Below are positions 48,703 to 59,720 of a stretch of DNA of 64,000 nt, one piece after another. Each line of letters opens with the position of its first letter. Position 1 is the stretch's first letter. The notes beneath the pieces are model-generated. The model made no database searches. It saw only the letters and a program-made list of their open reading frames with translations, and was not told the origin of the DNA. The translations under genes were made by a program, and so were the position numbers. This DNA comes from Atopsyche davidsoni (Eukaryota; Arthropoda; Insecta; Trichoptera; Hydrobiosidae): NCBI GenBank assembly GCA_022113835.1, contig JAILWY010000002.1, positions 11,882,501 through 11,946,500 of the forward strand. Direction: 5' to 3'.

Positions 48703-48852
48703 ACCCTTGCATCTACATTCTGCGCTTCGCCAACAAGCTGGAGTTCGGCGAGAAGACCCACGAGGTGTCCATGACGGCCCTGCGGCTGGTGCAGAGGATG
48801 AAGCGGGACTCCATCCACTCCGGCCGCAGACCCTCGGGGCTGTGCGGCGCAG
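48703..48852 (+). CDS. Brf1: Brf1 exon: start of cyclin repeat 2
   Basis: The acceptor is TTTCCAG ending at 48702 and the donor is GTAATC at 48853. The exon enters in phase 1 (completing a GAC Asp codon, [18 protein letters not shown]) and leaves in phase 1 after GLCGA. It is GC-rich and strongly CG-ending in codon use, unlike the AT-rich flanks. This is the most 5' Brf1 exon recognised; the exon before it must supply the preceding LCINIP-type segment and was not seen. Confidence 0.95.
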
Positions 48853-50844
48853 GTAATCCACCGAAATTCCTTGAATTACATCAGCAGCGAGGGATGATTT
48901 TTAGTACAGAATGTCATTAGTGTTATTTCAACTTTTAAATTTTTTGACGATACTAGTTTCGCCAACGTACCAGGTTGATATATTTAAGAAGGGCACTCTC
49001 TTGAAGATGCCAACCTAGTAGCATAAAAAAATAAATAATGGAATAACTTTAAAAACATTTTTGTACTAATAAACATTATAATAGAATTCTACCAAGTACT
49101 CTGTCAAAATATAAATCGAAATTTTAATATTTACATTATTTTGATTGGGACTATATGCTATGTCCTAAATAAAAAAAGTGGGAATCTCCACATCTTAATT
49201 CCAGAAACTATTCACATTTATCCTCACCGCACACTGATTTACCACTAAGCATAGCACTACCTTATTCCCACAGATTAACAACTAATATAAATAGCCATAT
49301 AAGTGGCCAAGAGATTATGAACATTTATGTTTGTGAGCACTCTCGCCTTTGATTGACGAGAGCTCCCACAAACCTAATTTTACCAGTGTGTTGAAATTAA
49401 GTTGCTTTAAATAATTTAATTTTGAACATATGGCAGTACATGGCCAGATCAGCGGATAAATACATAGTATGGTATAGTAACTGTTGATAAATGTTTTCGT
49501 ATCAGTTATTAGATTTTCTTCGCTCTTTGTGTTTTCAATCTTCCGACGTTTCGGTTCCGGTACTGGAGCTATTTTCAGGGATTGACGTGTCGTGTTGTGT
49601 TCAGCACGTGTATTCGAGGAGTGCATTTATGGATTATGGTTTGGATGCTTCCAGCGCTGCTGATCGCGGCGCGCCTGCACGAGTTCAGCCGCGTGCCCCT
49701 GGACGTGGTGCGCATCGTGAAGGTGCACGAGTCCACGCTTCGCAAGCGCCTGCTGGAGTTCGGCGAGACGCCCTCCAGCGCTCTGACGCTGGACGAGTTC
49801 CTCACTGTCGACCTGGAGGAGGAGCAGGACCCGCCCGCCTTCAAGGCCGCGCGTCGCCGCGACAAGGATCGACTGCAGAAGGTAGAACGCCGATGACTCC
49901 AGTCCGAGGATTGATGACGATTGTATACCAAACCCACTAATATAAAGTTAAATCCAAAAAATAGCTGCTAGCTAACAAAGCAATCAATCATTGCTAATGG
50001 TGTATCAAGTTTTAAACTGGACCCGTTATCTCTTATTACCCAAAGTATCTCTGTAATACAAGACATCGCTAAATCTGTGTTGATGCTCTATTTCAGTTAA
50101 TGGAGGAAGAAGGCGGAGACACGGTGCTGACACATCTTCAGAAAGAGATAGAACAACAGCTTGATAAGGATTGCAAGAAAAAAAAAGCACCTGTCTCCAG
50201 AAAAAGTATGTTCATATGTTTTTTTTTTTATTCAAATTCAAATTATTACTATTTGAACTCATACTAAGAATATTAAAATAACTTTGTTCTCAGTATAATA
50301 ATGGTTACTTCAATATTGGCATACCTTAAACTATTTGAAATTTCATACAAATTCTTTTTGTATTTTCAGCCTCTCTGAACGAGCAAGAGATTGAAGACAT
50401 GGAAGCAAGTAAATTTGTGTTCCAAAGCAATATCGGTGCAGTGGAAGAATCCCTCATCGATGATCCAGAATCACAAGATGTCAGAGAAGGCAGCATATCA
50501 ACAGGACTAGGTCAGTGTATTGTACAATATTTTTTAATTCATTTTTCAATTGATGAATATTTAGATATTTTTGGGTATATGTCCTTGGCTGACGTTGTCA
50601 AAATCCAGGTATCACTGAAGACTGATCACAGCAGGCGTGTGTAACACATGCTCACGACTGTGCATGCCATAACTGGTTCGAAATGATAATATCATATATA
50701 TATATATATATATATGTTGGCGCTGGCTACCAGGTTTACTTCTCGCTTTCGAGACACTGGTAAACGTTCAACTTCTTCGATGTGACTTCACGAATTCGCA
50801 AAGGTTCGTGAATACTTAGTGGACATTATTATAGGTAAATCCAA

Positions 50845-50909
<65 letters not shown>

Positions 50910-52891
50910 TTTGAGCTTATTTACTAAATAGCAGGATTAGGTAGGGATATTATATTGAAAGTGTGACATACTACTTTTTATTGATAGAAAACTTAATTTT
51001 ACTACTTAAAATAGTGGAACACGCAGAGAGACCTCCAAAACTTCCACACAACAAATACACAGAACAATGTCACTGCAATAAAGAAGTTAAGAAAACAAAT
51101 AGGATAAATCATATTGATATTCATTTCTAGGGCCTGATCTGGCAAGCATGGGCCTCGTCCTGAACTCTGACCTTCCCACGACTCCAGCGGCTCTAGCAGT
51201 AAATCCAGCAAACATTGTGACCTCAGCAGTCACCGCAGAGCAGGTTGCAGTTGATGATCAAAACCTAGAGGATCTGGATGATGATGAAATAGATTCCATC
51301 ATCATGAGTGAGCGCGAGACCAACTACAAGACCATGCTGTGGCACAAGATCAATGCTTCGTATCTGAAGGAACAAAAAAGTATGTCTATATGTATTTACT
51401 GGAATTGATATATTTTATTGTTAAATCGAATTAAAAATATTATCCCTTCATATTTTTAAAATCTATTAAATGTATTTTCTCCAAAAACTATTTTTCAAAT
51501 ACTGTACTAGTAATTTTTTCCCCTTCTTAACCGCAAATAATCTAAAAAGTGATTTAAAAAAAGATAAATCATACCCTGCAATTCATTATTTATTTTTGCA
51601 AATAGTAATGTTTATTTTATTTTTACAGTAAAAGCAGAGAGAATAGCAAAGGAACGAGAAGAAGGAAAACCGGAGAAGAAAAAACGAAAAATAGGCAAGA
51701 AGAAGGGTGGAATCGGACCTTCTGCATCTGCTGGAGAGGCTATTGAAAAAATGTTGCAAGAGAAAAAGATAAGCAGCAAAATTAACTACGACATTCTTAA
51801 AACCTTGAATAGAGCCGGCGGCAAAGAAGACGAGAAATCGGACCTCAAGCCACCAGACACGCCATCTGCTGCTGGTGTTTCTGAATCTCCACGGAAGTAA
51901 GCACATTACATAATAATTTTTGCATGTATTTTATTTATAAATCTTTTAATCCATTTGTCTAACAGAAATATCTTTATAATAAATTATAACTTTTTATTGG
52001 CCTTTCCTCAGTGTCAAGTATAGTTGTCTTTCATGGTTAGTATTTTGTATCTATGTATGGCTAAAGAGGTTAATAGGTTAATTTGAATCCTACATGTACA
52101 GGTATATCCATAGTTGTATCACCTGCCCTTTCAATTGCTCTAGAAATCCAGATAAAATCATATAAATATGTAAACATTTCTATTAACTACACAGTAGTCG
52201 TTGACAACGGACTTCCTGTCAAATCTACACAGCACCTTATGATCATTTAATGTTTATTAAGGAGGTTATTTACCATCCTGGCTGATTCGTGTCAGATCTA
52301 GTTGCATTAAGGTATGAGTATCTGAGGATTATAAACATCTGAATCCGACATCTGACATGACAAGTTGATATTCTTTGGTGTGACAGATTGTTTAAATATT
52401 GGCTAAAATATCTGTTATTCTTTATCAGACGACAACCACCAGAGAGTCCTTCCAGCCGTCCAATTGTCCTCACTTCTCCCGTGCGTCCCATGGCAGCGAA
52501 ACGCTCACGGGGCAAGGCCGTCGCCCCAGTGGGACTGGTGATAGCCGAGCCTTCGAGTACACCGATTGTGACCGAGGAATCACCAACGAAGATCACAGAT
52601 AAGATGGATGATGATGCCGGTATGCTATACTCATTATTTGTGAAATCTGTCTAACATGCTTTATTATTTAATTTTAGTAAACTATATTAGTTATATTAAA
52701 TATTTTATTAGCCAAATTTAAATTTTTTGATATATTAGTATTAATATTGCAATATGATTATTTTCACAGAGGATTACGACGTAGATGAAGAAATTCCCGG
52801 CACACCCGCACCTCCAGAGATGGAGTCTCTGGCAAGGATGCTGCACTCGCAGGACGACGATCAAGAATATTACGGATTTGATGATTACTGA
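48703..52891 (+). CDS. Brf1: Brf1, TFIIIB subunit (3' eight exons, 485 aa)
   Basis: Brf1 is the TFIIB-related subunit of TFIIIB. In the nucleus it joins TBP and Bdp1 and recruits RNA polymerase III to tRNA and 5S genes. Eight exons joined at GT-AG sites give 485 residues with no frame break. Residues 1-125 are the second cyclin repeat, with stretches such as [30 protein letters not shown] and [18 protein letters not shown], then DLEEEQDPP, all hallmarks of Brf1 rather than TFIIB. Around 270-370 is the Brf1 homology region that binds TBP/Bdp1, seen as [17 protein letters not shown]. The tail is acidic and ends GFDDY. Family members are about 600-680 aa, so roughly the first 180 residues (zinc ribbon, cyclin repeat 1) are missing. 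Introns inside the recognised part are only 164-800 bp. The family assignment is secure; the absence of the 5' exons is unexplained. Confidence 0.96.
48940..49115 (-). repeat. Family A repeat copy inside Brf1
   Basis: It lies in the Brf1 intron after the exon ending at 48852. The minus strand holds CGTTGGCGAAACTAG, and the far end ATTCTACCAAGTACTCTGTC matches the end of the 34.1-kb copy. A separate CTTGAAGATGCCAACC box faces the other way at 49011. Confidence 0.7.
49545..49580 (-). repeat. Family B motif copy in a Brf1 intron
   Basis: The minus strand reads CCCTGAAAATAGCTCCAGTA followed by CCGGAACCGAAACGTC. It ends 74 bp before the Brf1 acceptor at 49654. Confidence 0.78.
49655..49881 (+). 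CDS. Brf1: Brf1 exon: remainder of cyclin repeat 2
   Basis: The acceptor is GCTTCCAG ending at 49654 and the donor is GTAGAA at 49882. It encodes [49 protein letters not shown] and a basic end [10 protein letters not shown]. Phase 1 in, phase 0 out. This is the C-terminal half of the second TFIIB-like fold. Confidence 0.95.
50097..50205 (+). CDS. Brf1: Brf1 exon: charged linker
   Basis: The acceptor is CTATTTCAG ending at 50096 and the donor is GTATGT at 50206. It encodes [20 protein letters not shown] followed by a lysine-rich run. Phase 0 in, phase 1 out. It corresponds to the helical charged linker after the cyclin repeats. Confidence 0.88.
50370..50510 (+). CDS. Brf1: Brf1 exon: acidic linker
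   Basis: The acceptor is GTATTTTCAG ending at 50369 and the donor is GTCAGT at 50511. The product reads [20 protein letters not shown] and then an acidic stretch ending GSISTGL. Phase 1 in and out. The EMEAS-like segment matches the equivalent Brf1 linker of other insects as far as I recall that family. Confidence 0.88.
50694..50908. repeat. (TA)n microsatellites in a Brf1 intron
   Basis: A (TA)11 tract lies at 50694-50715 and a (AT)30 tract at 50849-50908, within the intron between the acidic-linker exon and the next exon. No other signal is visible between them. Confidence 0.9.
51131..51379 (+). CDS. Brf1: Brf1 exon: linker and start of homology region II
   Basis: The acceptor is CATTTCTAG ending at 51130 and the donor is GTATGT at 51380. 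It encodes [14 protein letters not shown], a low-complexity Ala/Val stretch, an acidic run [18 protein letters not shown], then [19 protein letters not shown]. The acidic run with the Trp-containing helix is the start of the conserved C-terminal Brf1 region. Phase 1 in and out. Confidence 0.92.
51629..51896 (+). CDS. Brf1: Brf1 exon: homology region II core
   Basis: The acceptor is TTTTTACAG ending at 51628 and the donor is GTAAGC at 51897. It encodes [20 protein letters not shown], a [10 protein letters not shown] stretch and [20 protein letters not shown]. This is the TBP/Bdp1-binding block that is most conserved in the C-terminal half of Brf1. It leaves in phase 2. If the following intron were retained, translation would stop at once, because the donor sequence itself reads AAG TAA in frame. 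Confidence 0.94.
52429..52619 (+). CDS. Brf1: Brf1 exon: Pro/Ser-rich segment
   Basis: The acceptor is CTTTATCAG ending at 52428 and the donor is GTATGC at 52620. It encodes [20 protein letters not shown], a basic patch AAKRSRGKA, and [20 protein letters not shown]. It is poorly conserved in the family and probably disordered. The assignment rests on frame continuity with its neighbours. Confidence 0.86.
52770..52891 (+). CDS. Brf1: Brf1 terminal exon
   Basis: The acceptor is TTTTCACAG ending at 52769. It encodes [20 protein letters not shown], then [20 protein letters not shown], and stops at TGA 52889-52891. An acidic, Tyr/Asp-rich C-terminus is normal for Brf1. Confidence 0.92.
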
Positions 52892-52985
52892 TATACCATA
52901 GAAAGCCTAGAATTATTCTTAACTTATACTAATTTTTTTGAATGCAACAAACGAAGCTCAAATAAACATCAATCAGAGCATTATA
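52892..52985 (+). terminator. Brf1: Brf1 3' UTR and first poly(A) signal
   Basis: The first canonical AATAAA downstream of the Brf1 stop is at 52961-52966, about 70 nt after the TGA. Further AT-rich sequence with more AATAAA hexamers follows to about 55.2 kb, so a longer 3' UTR is possible. Confidence 0.55.
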
Positions 52986-52989
52986 TTAT

Positions 52990-55760
52990 ATTATACAACA
53001 TTCTATTTAAAAATTAGCAGACATAAGTGAAAATAAGCAAATGAGTATGAAGCTTTTGCGTGTAATCCAGTCTGATTTGTTATAATTAGTCTTGTAATTA
53101 TTATTATAAGTCACAGAAAAGCTTTTTTCAACGGATTTTTCCGTAAACCGAACCTGCAACATCATGTTTGTCAAACAACAACGGTAAAACACCAGACCAC
53201 AACACAGTTAAGTGGTTGCAAGAAATATTTACCATAATTTTGCTATCTACGATTATTAAATATTTATTAGATCAACATATGCTTATTTTTTGGCAAACTA
53301 TGGTGATGATTATATTGAAGATTAATCTTGTTGTTTCTTGTATGAATCATTTAGCTAATATTTATTGATAATTATGCTGTTGAAGTTTCGAGACTACGAA
53401 TCTTATTATGAGAAATAAGTTACGTTTCAATTATAAAAAAGTATTTTATGAAATAGGCAAGCATCAAAAAAATAAAGTAACTGCCAATATTCAATTGACA
53501 ATCACAATGTTAAGTTTAAATGCTGATCAATTCACATTTAATTACAATGAAATTTTAATGGTTATCGATTACATTGTATTATCTAATGTTTAGAAAATGT
53601 TTTTTTTTTAATAATTATTATTAAATTTGTGAACGTCCTCATTTTCCCAATGACATGCAGTTAATTATTTTCTCTTAATTTTTATATTCAATTATCATGA
53701 TTGACAATAATATTGCAAACATATGACTAGCCAAATGACCAGGAGAATTTTTAAAATCTCGATGGATAAAGGTTCTTCCTTCTACTGAGGTTTTACAAAT
53801 AAAACCAGTCTGCAATAGATTATTATTGTTGTCGAACTGCTTTGCTTCAGATTACATTCTGTATACAAACAAAAGAAAAAGACTGCTAATGGTATTTTAA
53901 AGATATTTCATGCAATGCATTTTTACTTGTATAAACTGCATGTCATGGTGTTTCATTTTAATGTTGAATCTAATTTCTTAAATCACTTAATATAAAATTA
54001 ATTTAAAAGTATTTGTAGAAATAAATGTCTTTAATAAAAACTCCATGCCTCGAAACTACTAATATAATTTTTTTGTAAATATGTTTTTACAAAGTTTTAA
54101 ATATTCTGTGTTTACTTAAATATGTGTATTGATTGTTGTATTATTTCTTATTGAGGTTCTTATATGAAATATGATTTTCAACTTTGTCTCATTGCACTGA
54201 CAAAAGCGTATATAATTTTTTTATCATTAGATATCCAATCAGTTTGAATCTTTTCTTCAAGTTCAAATCCTTTTTTACTATATATATTTTTTTAGATTAT
54301 ATCCATGTACAGTAGTAACATTTATTTCATTTTTCATATAATGCTAATGTACTCTTCGAAGGTGTTTGCAACTGTTGTAAGATATTCTATCTTGGATGTT
54401 ATACTGCAGTTTAATTGTTAAGTTTCAGTCGTGATAGTGAAAACATCCTCAGGGATTCAATTTATAACTTAAAAAAATATATATTTAATTTATTTTTTAA
54501 TATTTCTAACTACTCAGATTTAATTATTGCTGAAAAAAAATACCATTTAAATTTTTTAAATCCATTCTTCTACTTGAGATTATGAATTACAGAAATCTAA
54601 TATCACTCCTCTTAATAAATTAGCAGAGATGTCAAAATATTTATATTTCATTTAAACATTAATTTGAAATCGTTTCAGGTATGATTACATATATATTTGG
54701 TATATTTTGAAAACCTACAGTAGTTTAGGTTGAAAATACTGTTTATACAATTCAGAGCAAATTCTTTCTAGCCAAAAAGTCATAAAACCAGTCTTAAAGC
54801 ATTTTGCAATAAGACATTGTCGGAAACATAAGAATACGGTCATTTGCATTGAAGACAAAGTAACAATAGGGCGACTATCTTATTGTTTATACATTATGAC
54901 TCACCCCTGTAGTATTATAAAATGTTTTGTGTTTGAGACTATGTTCGGTGTCTTTGACTTTTATAAAGTCCGCTGCCGTTCACAAAATGATTGTCACTGT
55001 GACTCGTTTTAGAGTCCAACTACACAGTTGTATGAATAGGCTTATATTTGATATGTATTAACAAAAGGTTTTGGGTCTGTTTATTTATATTTGTATCCAT
55101 ACGTGCATTTTATACTTTTAGTATTTTATATACATATAATTCTTCCGTAGTTATGAAGAACGTATCTCTAGCAATAAATTAAAAAAAGTATATTATTATT
55201 TGTAGTTTTTGTTTATAACTTTCATGGATTCATTTCTATCTTGATTTTAAACCATTGACAACTTAACAACATCAATAAAGCAAGGGGATTCTACAAGTTA
55301 TTAGAACTTTTTATGTGGTGAACTGATTTTTTTCTTTTAACGAGATTTTAAAAAGAATATTTACAGCAAAAACATAATTACTAGGATCTGCCGTATGAGT
55401 ATCGTGATAAAATTTACTTATTAATATTTATATTTTTTCATCAATACTGCTTTACGATACTTATCCTTCTTATACAAGTTCGAACATAAATGTATGTTAT
55501 TTTCTTTACTTTCACTTTGTACCAAAGCAACGTAGATCTACAAAAGGTCTGAGTAGTAAAAATAATAGCTTTTTGGAGTATTCTGATTTTTGGTACTAAA
55601 AAAAAGTATTTTTGAATTGAAAATCTAGACTATCAAAATCATCACACCGAAGTTATATTTTTCAACAAAATAATGTCAGCTTTTATTTTTTAAATTAAAA
55701 TTAAAGTTCGACTATACAGCTCGCACGAAAATTAAAAAAAAAAAAACCATAGACAAAAAA
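52990..55760. other. AT-rich region downstream of Brf1
   Basis: Very AT-rich, many AATAAA hexamers; possibly extended 3' UTR then intergenic DNA. No coding seen. Confidence 0.5.
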
Positions 55761-55769
55761 AACTTCGCT

Positions 55770-56103
55770 GGATTTGAAATTCCCGCCATATTCGCCACCA
55801 GCGCGGAGATTGTCCGTCCGACTTGTCGCGACTTGCGTTCAGACAGCTCCCTTCCTATTTCTGAAAGATCTTGTCATGTCTTGCATTCAATTTCCGATTA
55901 TCCACGGCGGCGTACGCACTGCGATGCGATATGTGAAAATAACCATCAACAAAATGCTTGGACCGTTTGTCATCGCCGATGGCGGCTCAGTTCGTGAGGA
56001 TGACCAGCCGGCGGTGTTGCGTCCTGTGGCCGGTCGTGTTCGGACTAAACTGTGATTTACCTGTGATATTTTGTTATTAATCAATTAATTCGTGTGTGAT
56101 GTA
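55770..56103 (+). promoter_or_regulatory. GC-rich leader/promoter region with 93-codon upstream ORF
   Basis: This 330-bp stretch is rich in CG dinucleotides within AT-rich DNA and directly precedes a well-formed coding first exon, so it is probably a promoter and 5' UTR. It contains an open frame at 55774-56055 (93 codons, ending RPVAGRVRTKL), stopping 48 nt before the ATG at 56104. That frame could be a regulatory upstream ORF. No TATA box was recognised. Confidence 0.5.
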
Positions 56104-56207
56104 ATGGCCACCAGTTCTAGCAAAAGAGCCATGTATTTTGGCGGTGTAAGCGTGTCGGACTATCATGTTAATTTTGAGATTCCGCGAAAGTATCGGAGAT
56201 TGGAATC
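56104..56207 (+). CDS. First coding exon of an unrecognised gene
   Basis: An ATG at 56104 opens a frame of 34 codons plus two bases, reading MATSSSKRAMYFGG and continuing to IPRKYRRLE, up to a near-perfect donor GTAAGTG at 56208. The frame hits TAA immediately if unspliced, so splicing is needed. The peptide is hydrophilic and basic at its end, with no signal peptide or transmembrane segment. The exon ends in phase 2. No acceptor giving a convincing continuation was found before 64 kb, so the next exon probably lies beyond a long intron. I do not recognise the protein. Start and donor together are convincing; the gene identity is open. Confidence 0.6.
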
Positions 56208-56209
56208 GT

Positions 56210-58650
56210 AAGTGCTGCAATCTTATTTAGTAATTATTTTAATATATTTTAATCTAACTTGGCATTTTGTTTAACTGCCCGTACATGTGAAACAAAAATA
56301 ATGTAAAATCTATAAAAACATTGAATACACTGTTCCTATTGCATCAGCTTTATAGAAATAACTGCAAGTTTTTTCTTTTTATAATTTCAGATTTTCAAGC
56401 CGTGAAAGTTAAAAAAACTCTGAAATAAAAGTTATTAAATCGTGTCTAATAATACAAGACATCAAGATAGTAAAACAAACAATTCTTTTTAGTTGTAATA
56501 TAAGCAAACGAATGACGCAAGTACGCGTGTTTGTATAGCGAAATATTCTTTTGACTTGTGGACGTGCTCATGAATTTGCATAATTTAATCTTTTAAATAG
56601 GCAAACAAGAAACGGTGTAATTTTATTATTATTTAAACATTCACAACACAGCCTTGCTTGATTATGCAATAAAAGTGCATCACTGCAACCGACATTTACA
56701 CTGTCAACTTCGATTAATTTACCCACATAGGACATAAAAATCCAACTCAAAACGAAGCCAATACCCAAGATCTACAACATCAATCAATCATCCTCTCACT
56801 GCGAATAACTTGCTACAAATAAAAAAATACATTTTATTATTTTCAGTGGGTTTTATTACACCTAACAATTGAACAAAAACATGCATTATTTTATACAAAT
56901 ATCTTCTTACGTTTATTCCAATACAATTCGAAGTAAAATTTTGACCTCTCCTATGCTTTTTTTTTTACGATTATTCGATTCGTAAATATAAATATCCCAC
57001 TATAAAATGTTGCATGTTTTTTGTGATATGATATGCATGATTGTTTCCCTCGTATAACTTTAAAAAATCGTGCTATTCGCAGCACATCTTAATTTTCACT
57101 TAGCGAGACCTTTCAACGAAACAGCATTGCATTTGGAAAGAATTTTTCCTTAAAAGTTCACAGCGTATTTTTCCTTATTCCGGAGCAGGTTATCTTCTAA
57201 CCTTTTTAGTTATGATTGCTGCAATCCCTAATTATGTCGATTCTGAGTGAAGTTATTATTATTATTTTTACATTTTACAAGGCACATGGTACTTATAATA
57301 GATTTACCTTATTAGGTATGTCATAGTTTTAAATATAATGAAAACTACATATATGATTATTTAGAAAATACAACACGTCGTGGCATGCTTAAATAAACAG
57401 GCAAGTCAGAGAGTTGCGATAATTTTATTATAATTAATATATCTACCAAAGGATCTTTGATGGAAGTTATTTGTATTATATATAACAAATTGAATGATGC
57501 AACTAAACACAGTCATTAAAGAGTCGGAAACTCTCCCCGAATCACTAAAAATACGATGGTGTATTATTTTGAATTTTAAACAGTTTATTTATCCCATGAA
57601 ATATACTTAAAATAAAATTATCTTAATTCTAACAATACGTTTCAAGACTACTCAGTCTAATTGCTTTGATTGGAGTAAAATAGGAAGGGGAAACTTATAC
57701 TTGCATCAAAGCCGTCTGCGAACTGACGGTGGGAGTTTATTCACAATCGGCCACGCCGTGCCACGTCATCGAATGTTTTGAATGACGATATTGTGGTGCA
57801 ATATTTTAATCATGAATTATTACGCAAATAATTCACGACATATCAATGATAAAATAAATAAAAAGATAAACGAATTGAATGCGTGTTCTTCGAGCTGCAA
57901 AGATTTGGATAAACAATTGCACAGCATTATATTTAAAAAAAAATAGTAATTTTTTAACATTCATGTGAAATGCAAACTTTAAAACCGGGCCAGATGTGTC
58001 TGCCATTTATCTAAGAACCCCTCGATGTTCTGCAGGTGGTTCAGTTCCATCGTCAATGTATGCCTTGCACAAATTCACTTCTGCGGTTTTTTGTGGGGTT
58101 TAAAATTAAACCTTCATGCGATACCCAAACCACAGCACCTCCGTGGATTGAGTTGCCAATAACTTGCTGTTGCTGTTTGCACCTCGATTGAAGTTACAAG
58201 GTAGCGATTGCATCAGTTGGGACAGGTCTGATAGTCGAAAATACGTGGAAAATAGGATAGACTTGGACGGGCATGCAGTGAGCTAAGATCCATGGAAGGT
58301 AACGAAGGTATATTTGGCCAGAGTTTCAGCTCAATCTTCAGCAATATTTAATTGTTTCCTCTTTTTGCTTTTGTTGGCTGGTGAAATTAGTCGCTTCAAG
58401 AAATACAAAACGGGGATATCACCCAATATTCCTTTATAACAAAAATATTACAATGGAATAACACCGACCTCGGCATGACAAAACGACAATCGCCTAGAAG
58501 ACGAATAGGGTTTTTAAAAAGAAAAAACAAATATGAATCGCCAATGGGCCTAGATATTGCGATCATTTGTCGTAATCTCCTAGCCGTTTGGATGCTTCCA
58601 TGCATATGGAGTCTGTCAACGCGAGACTACATTTGTTTCTCAAATCTCTA
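56210..58650. other. Presumed intron, no exon seen
   Basis: It follows the donor at 56208. A mixed-composition patch at 57980-58300 has no open frame of note. Confidence 0.4.
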
Positions 58651-58655
58651 CAGTA

Positions 58656-58910
58656 CAGTAAAACCTCGATATAACGGACCAATTGGGTAGAAGGGTTGTC
58701 CGTTAAAGCCGATAAAAAAAACTTATGCGCACACTGTATGTATTTAGATATAAATAAAAAATACAAAACACAAATAAAATTGTATTTAATTGTCTTCGGA
58801 CACTCGTCGTTGCTGTTTGATATCGACGCGCTCGCTTTCGGTAATCTTAATAAAAAGGAATCGGATTTTTGTCCGTTAAATAGGGGTCCGTTATATCGAT
58901 TTTTTTATTG
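58656..58910. mobile_element. pogo/Tigger-like MITE, 255 bp
   Basis: The left end CAGTAAAACCTCGATATAAC and the right end (GTCCGTTATATCGA... TATTG) are inverted repeats flanked by TA on both sides, the Tc1/mariner/pogo target duplication. CAGT-AAACCTCGATATAACG ends are typical of Tigger/pogo elements. An internal segment matches the copy at 44.3-44.6 kb in opposite orientation. No transposase coding remains. Confidence 0.8.
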
Positions 58911-59087
58911 TATTTTCATAACACAAACAAACATTACAATACTAGAGTGATTTTAAATTAATTTACTCCTAAATTATCCCACACCACCTGACAATCATTG
59001 CATCTCTTTCTCTCTCGACAACAGATACGTCTCATTTCAAATATTGTTTACTCGATTGCTTGTTATTTTAAAAAAATTTCCTCAGTT

Positions 59088-59160
59088 TGATAATGTCAAC
59101 GGGAAGAAGGGTCGGCGAAGCCGGTCACTAATAAAAATCACTGGAGTATTTTGTTTAAAA
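59088..59160 (+). repeat. Family A repeat copy
   Basis: The plus strand reads TTTGATAATGTCAACG, then GGTCGGCGAAGCCGGTCAC and TAATAAAAATCACTGGA, a diverged family A unit just upstream of the CpG island. Confidence 0.7.
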
Positions 59161-59199
59161 TATGAAATAATCAGTTGAAACATGTTTGTGAATAAACCG

Positions 59200-59706
59200 T
59201 GATGAGCGAGATATCTGCGACTCGCTCGTCGTTTACTTGCGTGTCGGTGCAAGCGGCGTCTGCTCGACCGCGCGCTCGGCCGGCTCGCTAGATGGCGGCG
59301 CGCGGGCCTGACCACAACGCTCCCGGCCGCGCCGCGCACTGCCGCCCCGCCAGCCCCGCCAGCTCGCCACTGCGCGTCTCCGCGTCTCCGCTCCCGCCCG
59401 CGCCGCGAGTGCCCGCGTGTGTTAGTGCCAGTGCCCGTGCCCGTGCTCGTGCCCGTGCCCGTGCCCGTGCCCGTGCTCATATAGTGCCAGTGGCCGCGAT
59501 GTGCCGAGGGAGACCGCGATAACGCGCCCCGCGCTGTGTCCGAATGCGTCGCGAAAACATGGAACGCGGATCGCTCGCGTCTCGCCTCGAAACGTGCCCG
59601 CCTGTGAAGTTTGTACATTGAAAAAATAGTGAATGTTTCAAGCTTAGTCTCGCGCCGAAGGGACTCTCGAATCATTGGGTCGTCGGTAGAAAATACGGAC
59701 GCAATC
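59200..59706 (+). promoter_or_regulatory. CpG-rich promoter/5' UTR with GTGCCC hexamer repeat
   Basis: This is one of the strongest GC-rich islands in the window, dense in CG. At about 59426-59478 lies a hexamer tract of GTGCCC/GTGCTC units. The island runs directly into an ATG followed by a splice donor at 59721, so I read it as the promoter and 5' UTR of a plus-strand gene leaving the window. A 233-codon minus-strand frame across the island (59082-59783) is a low-complexity by-product of the hexamers. Confidence 0.55.
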
Positions 59707-59720
59707 ATGGTTGTGAAGCG
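59707..59720 (+). CDS. 14-nt coding start of a first exon (MVVKR...)
   Basis: GCAATCATGG gives a good start context. Four codons (Met-Val-Val-Lys) plus CG are followed by GTAAGA at 59721. The exon ends in phase 2, the same phase as the 56104 exon, so both could feed one downstream exon. No continuation is visible before the right edge. The gene is not recognised. Evidence is start context, donor and the CpG island; it could also be only an untranslated leader. Confidence 0.4.

Noticed and set aside
49575..49937. 120-codon minus-strand ORF
   Set aside because: Antisense shadow of the Brf1 exon at 49655-49881.
54663..54690. TTTCAGGTATGA as a recursive splice site
   Set aside because: Donor half is weak (GTATGA) and it lies in the region downstream of Brf1, outside any inferred intron.
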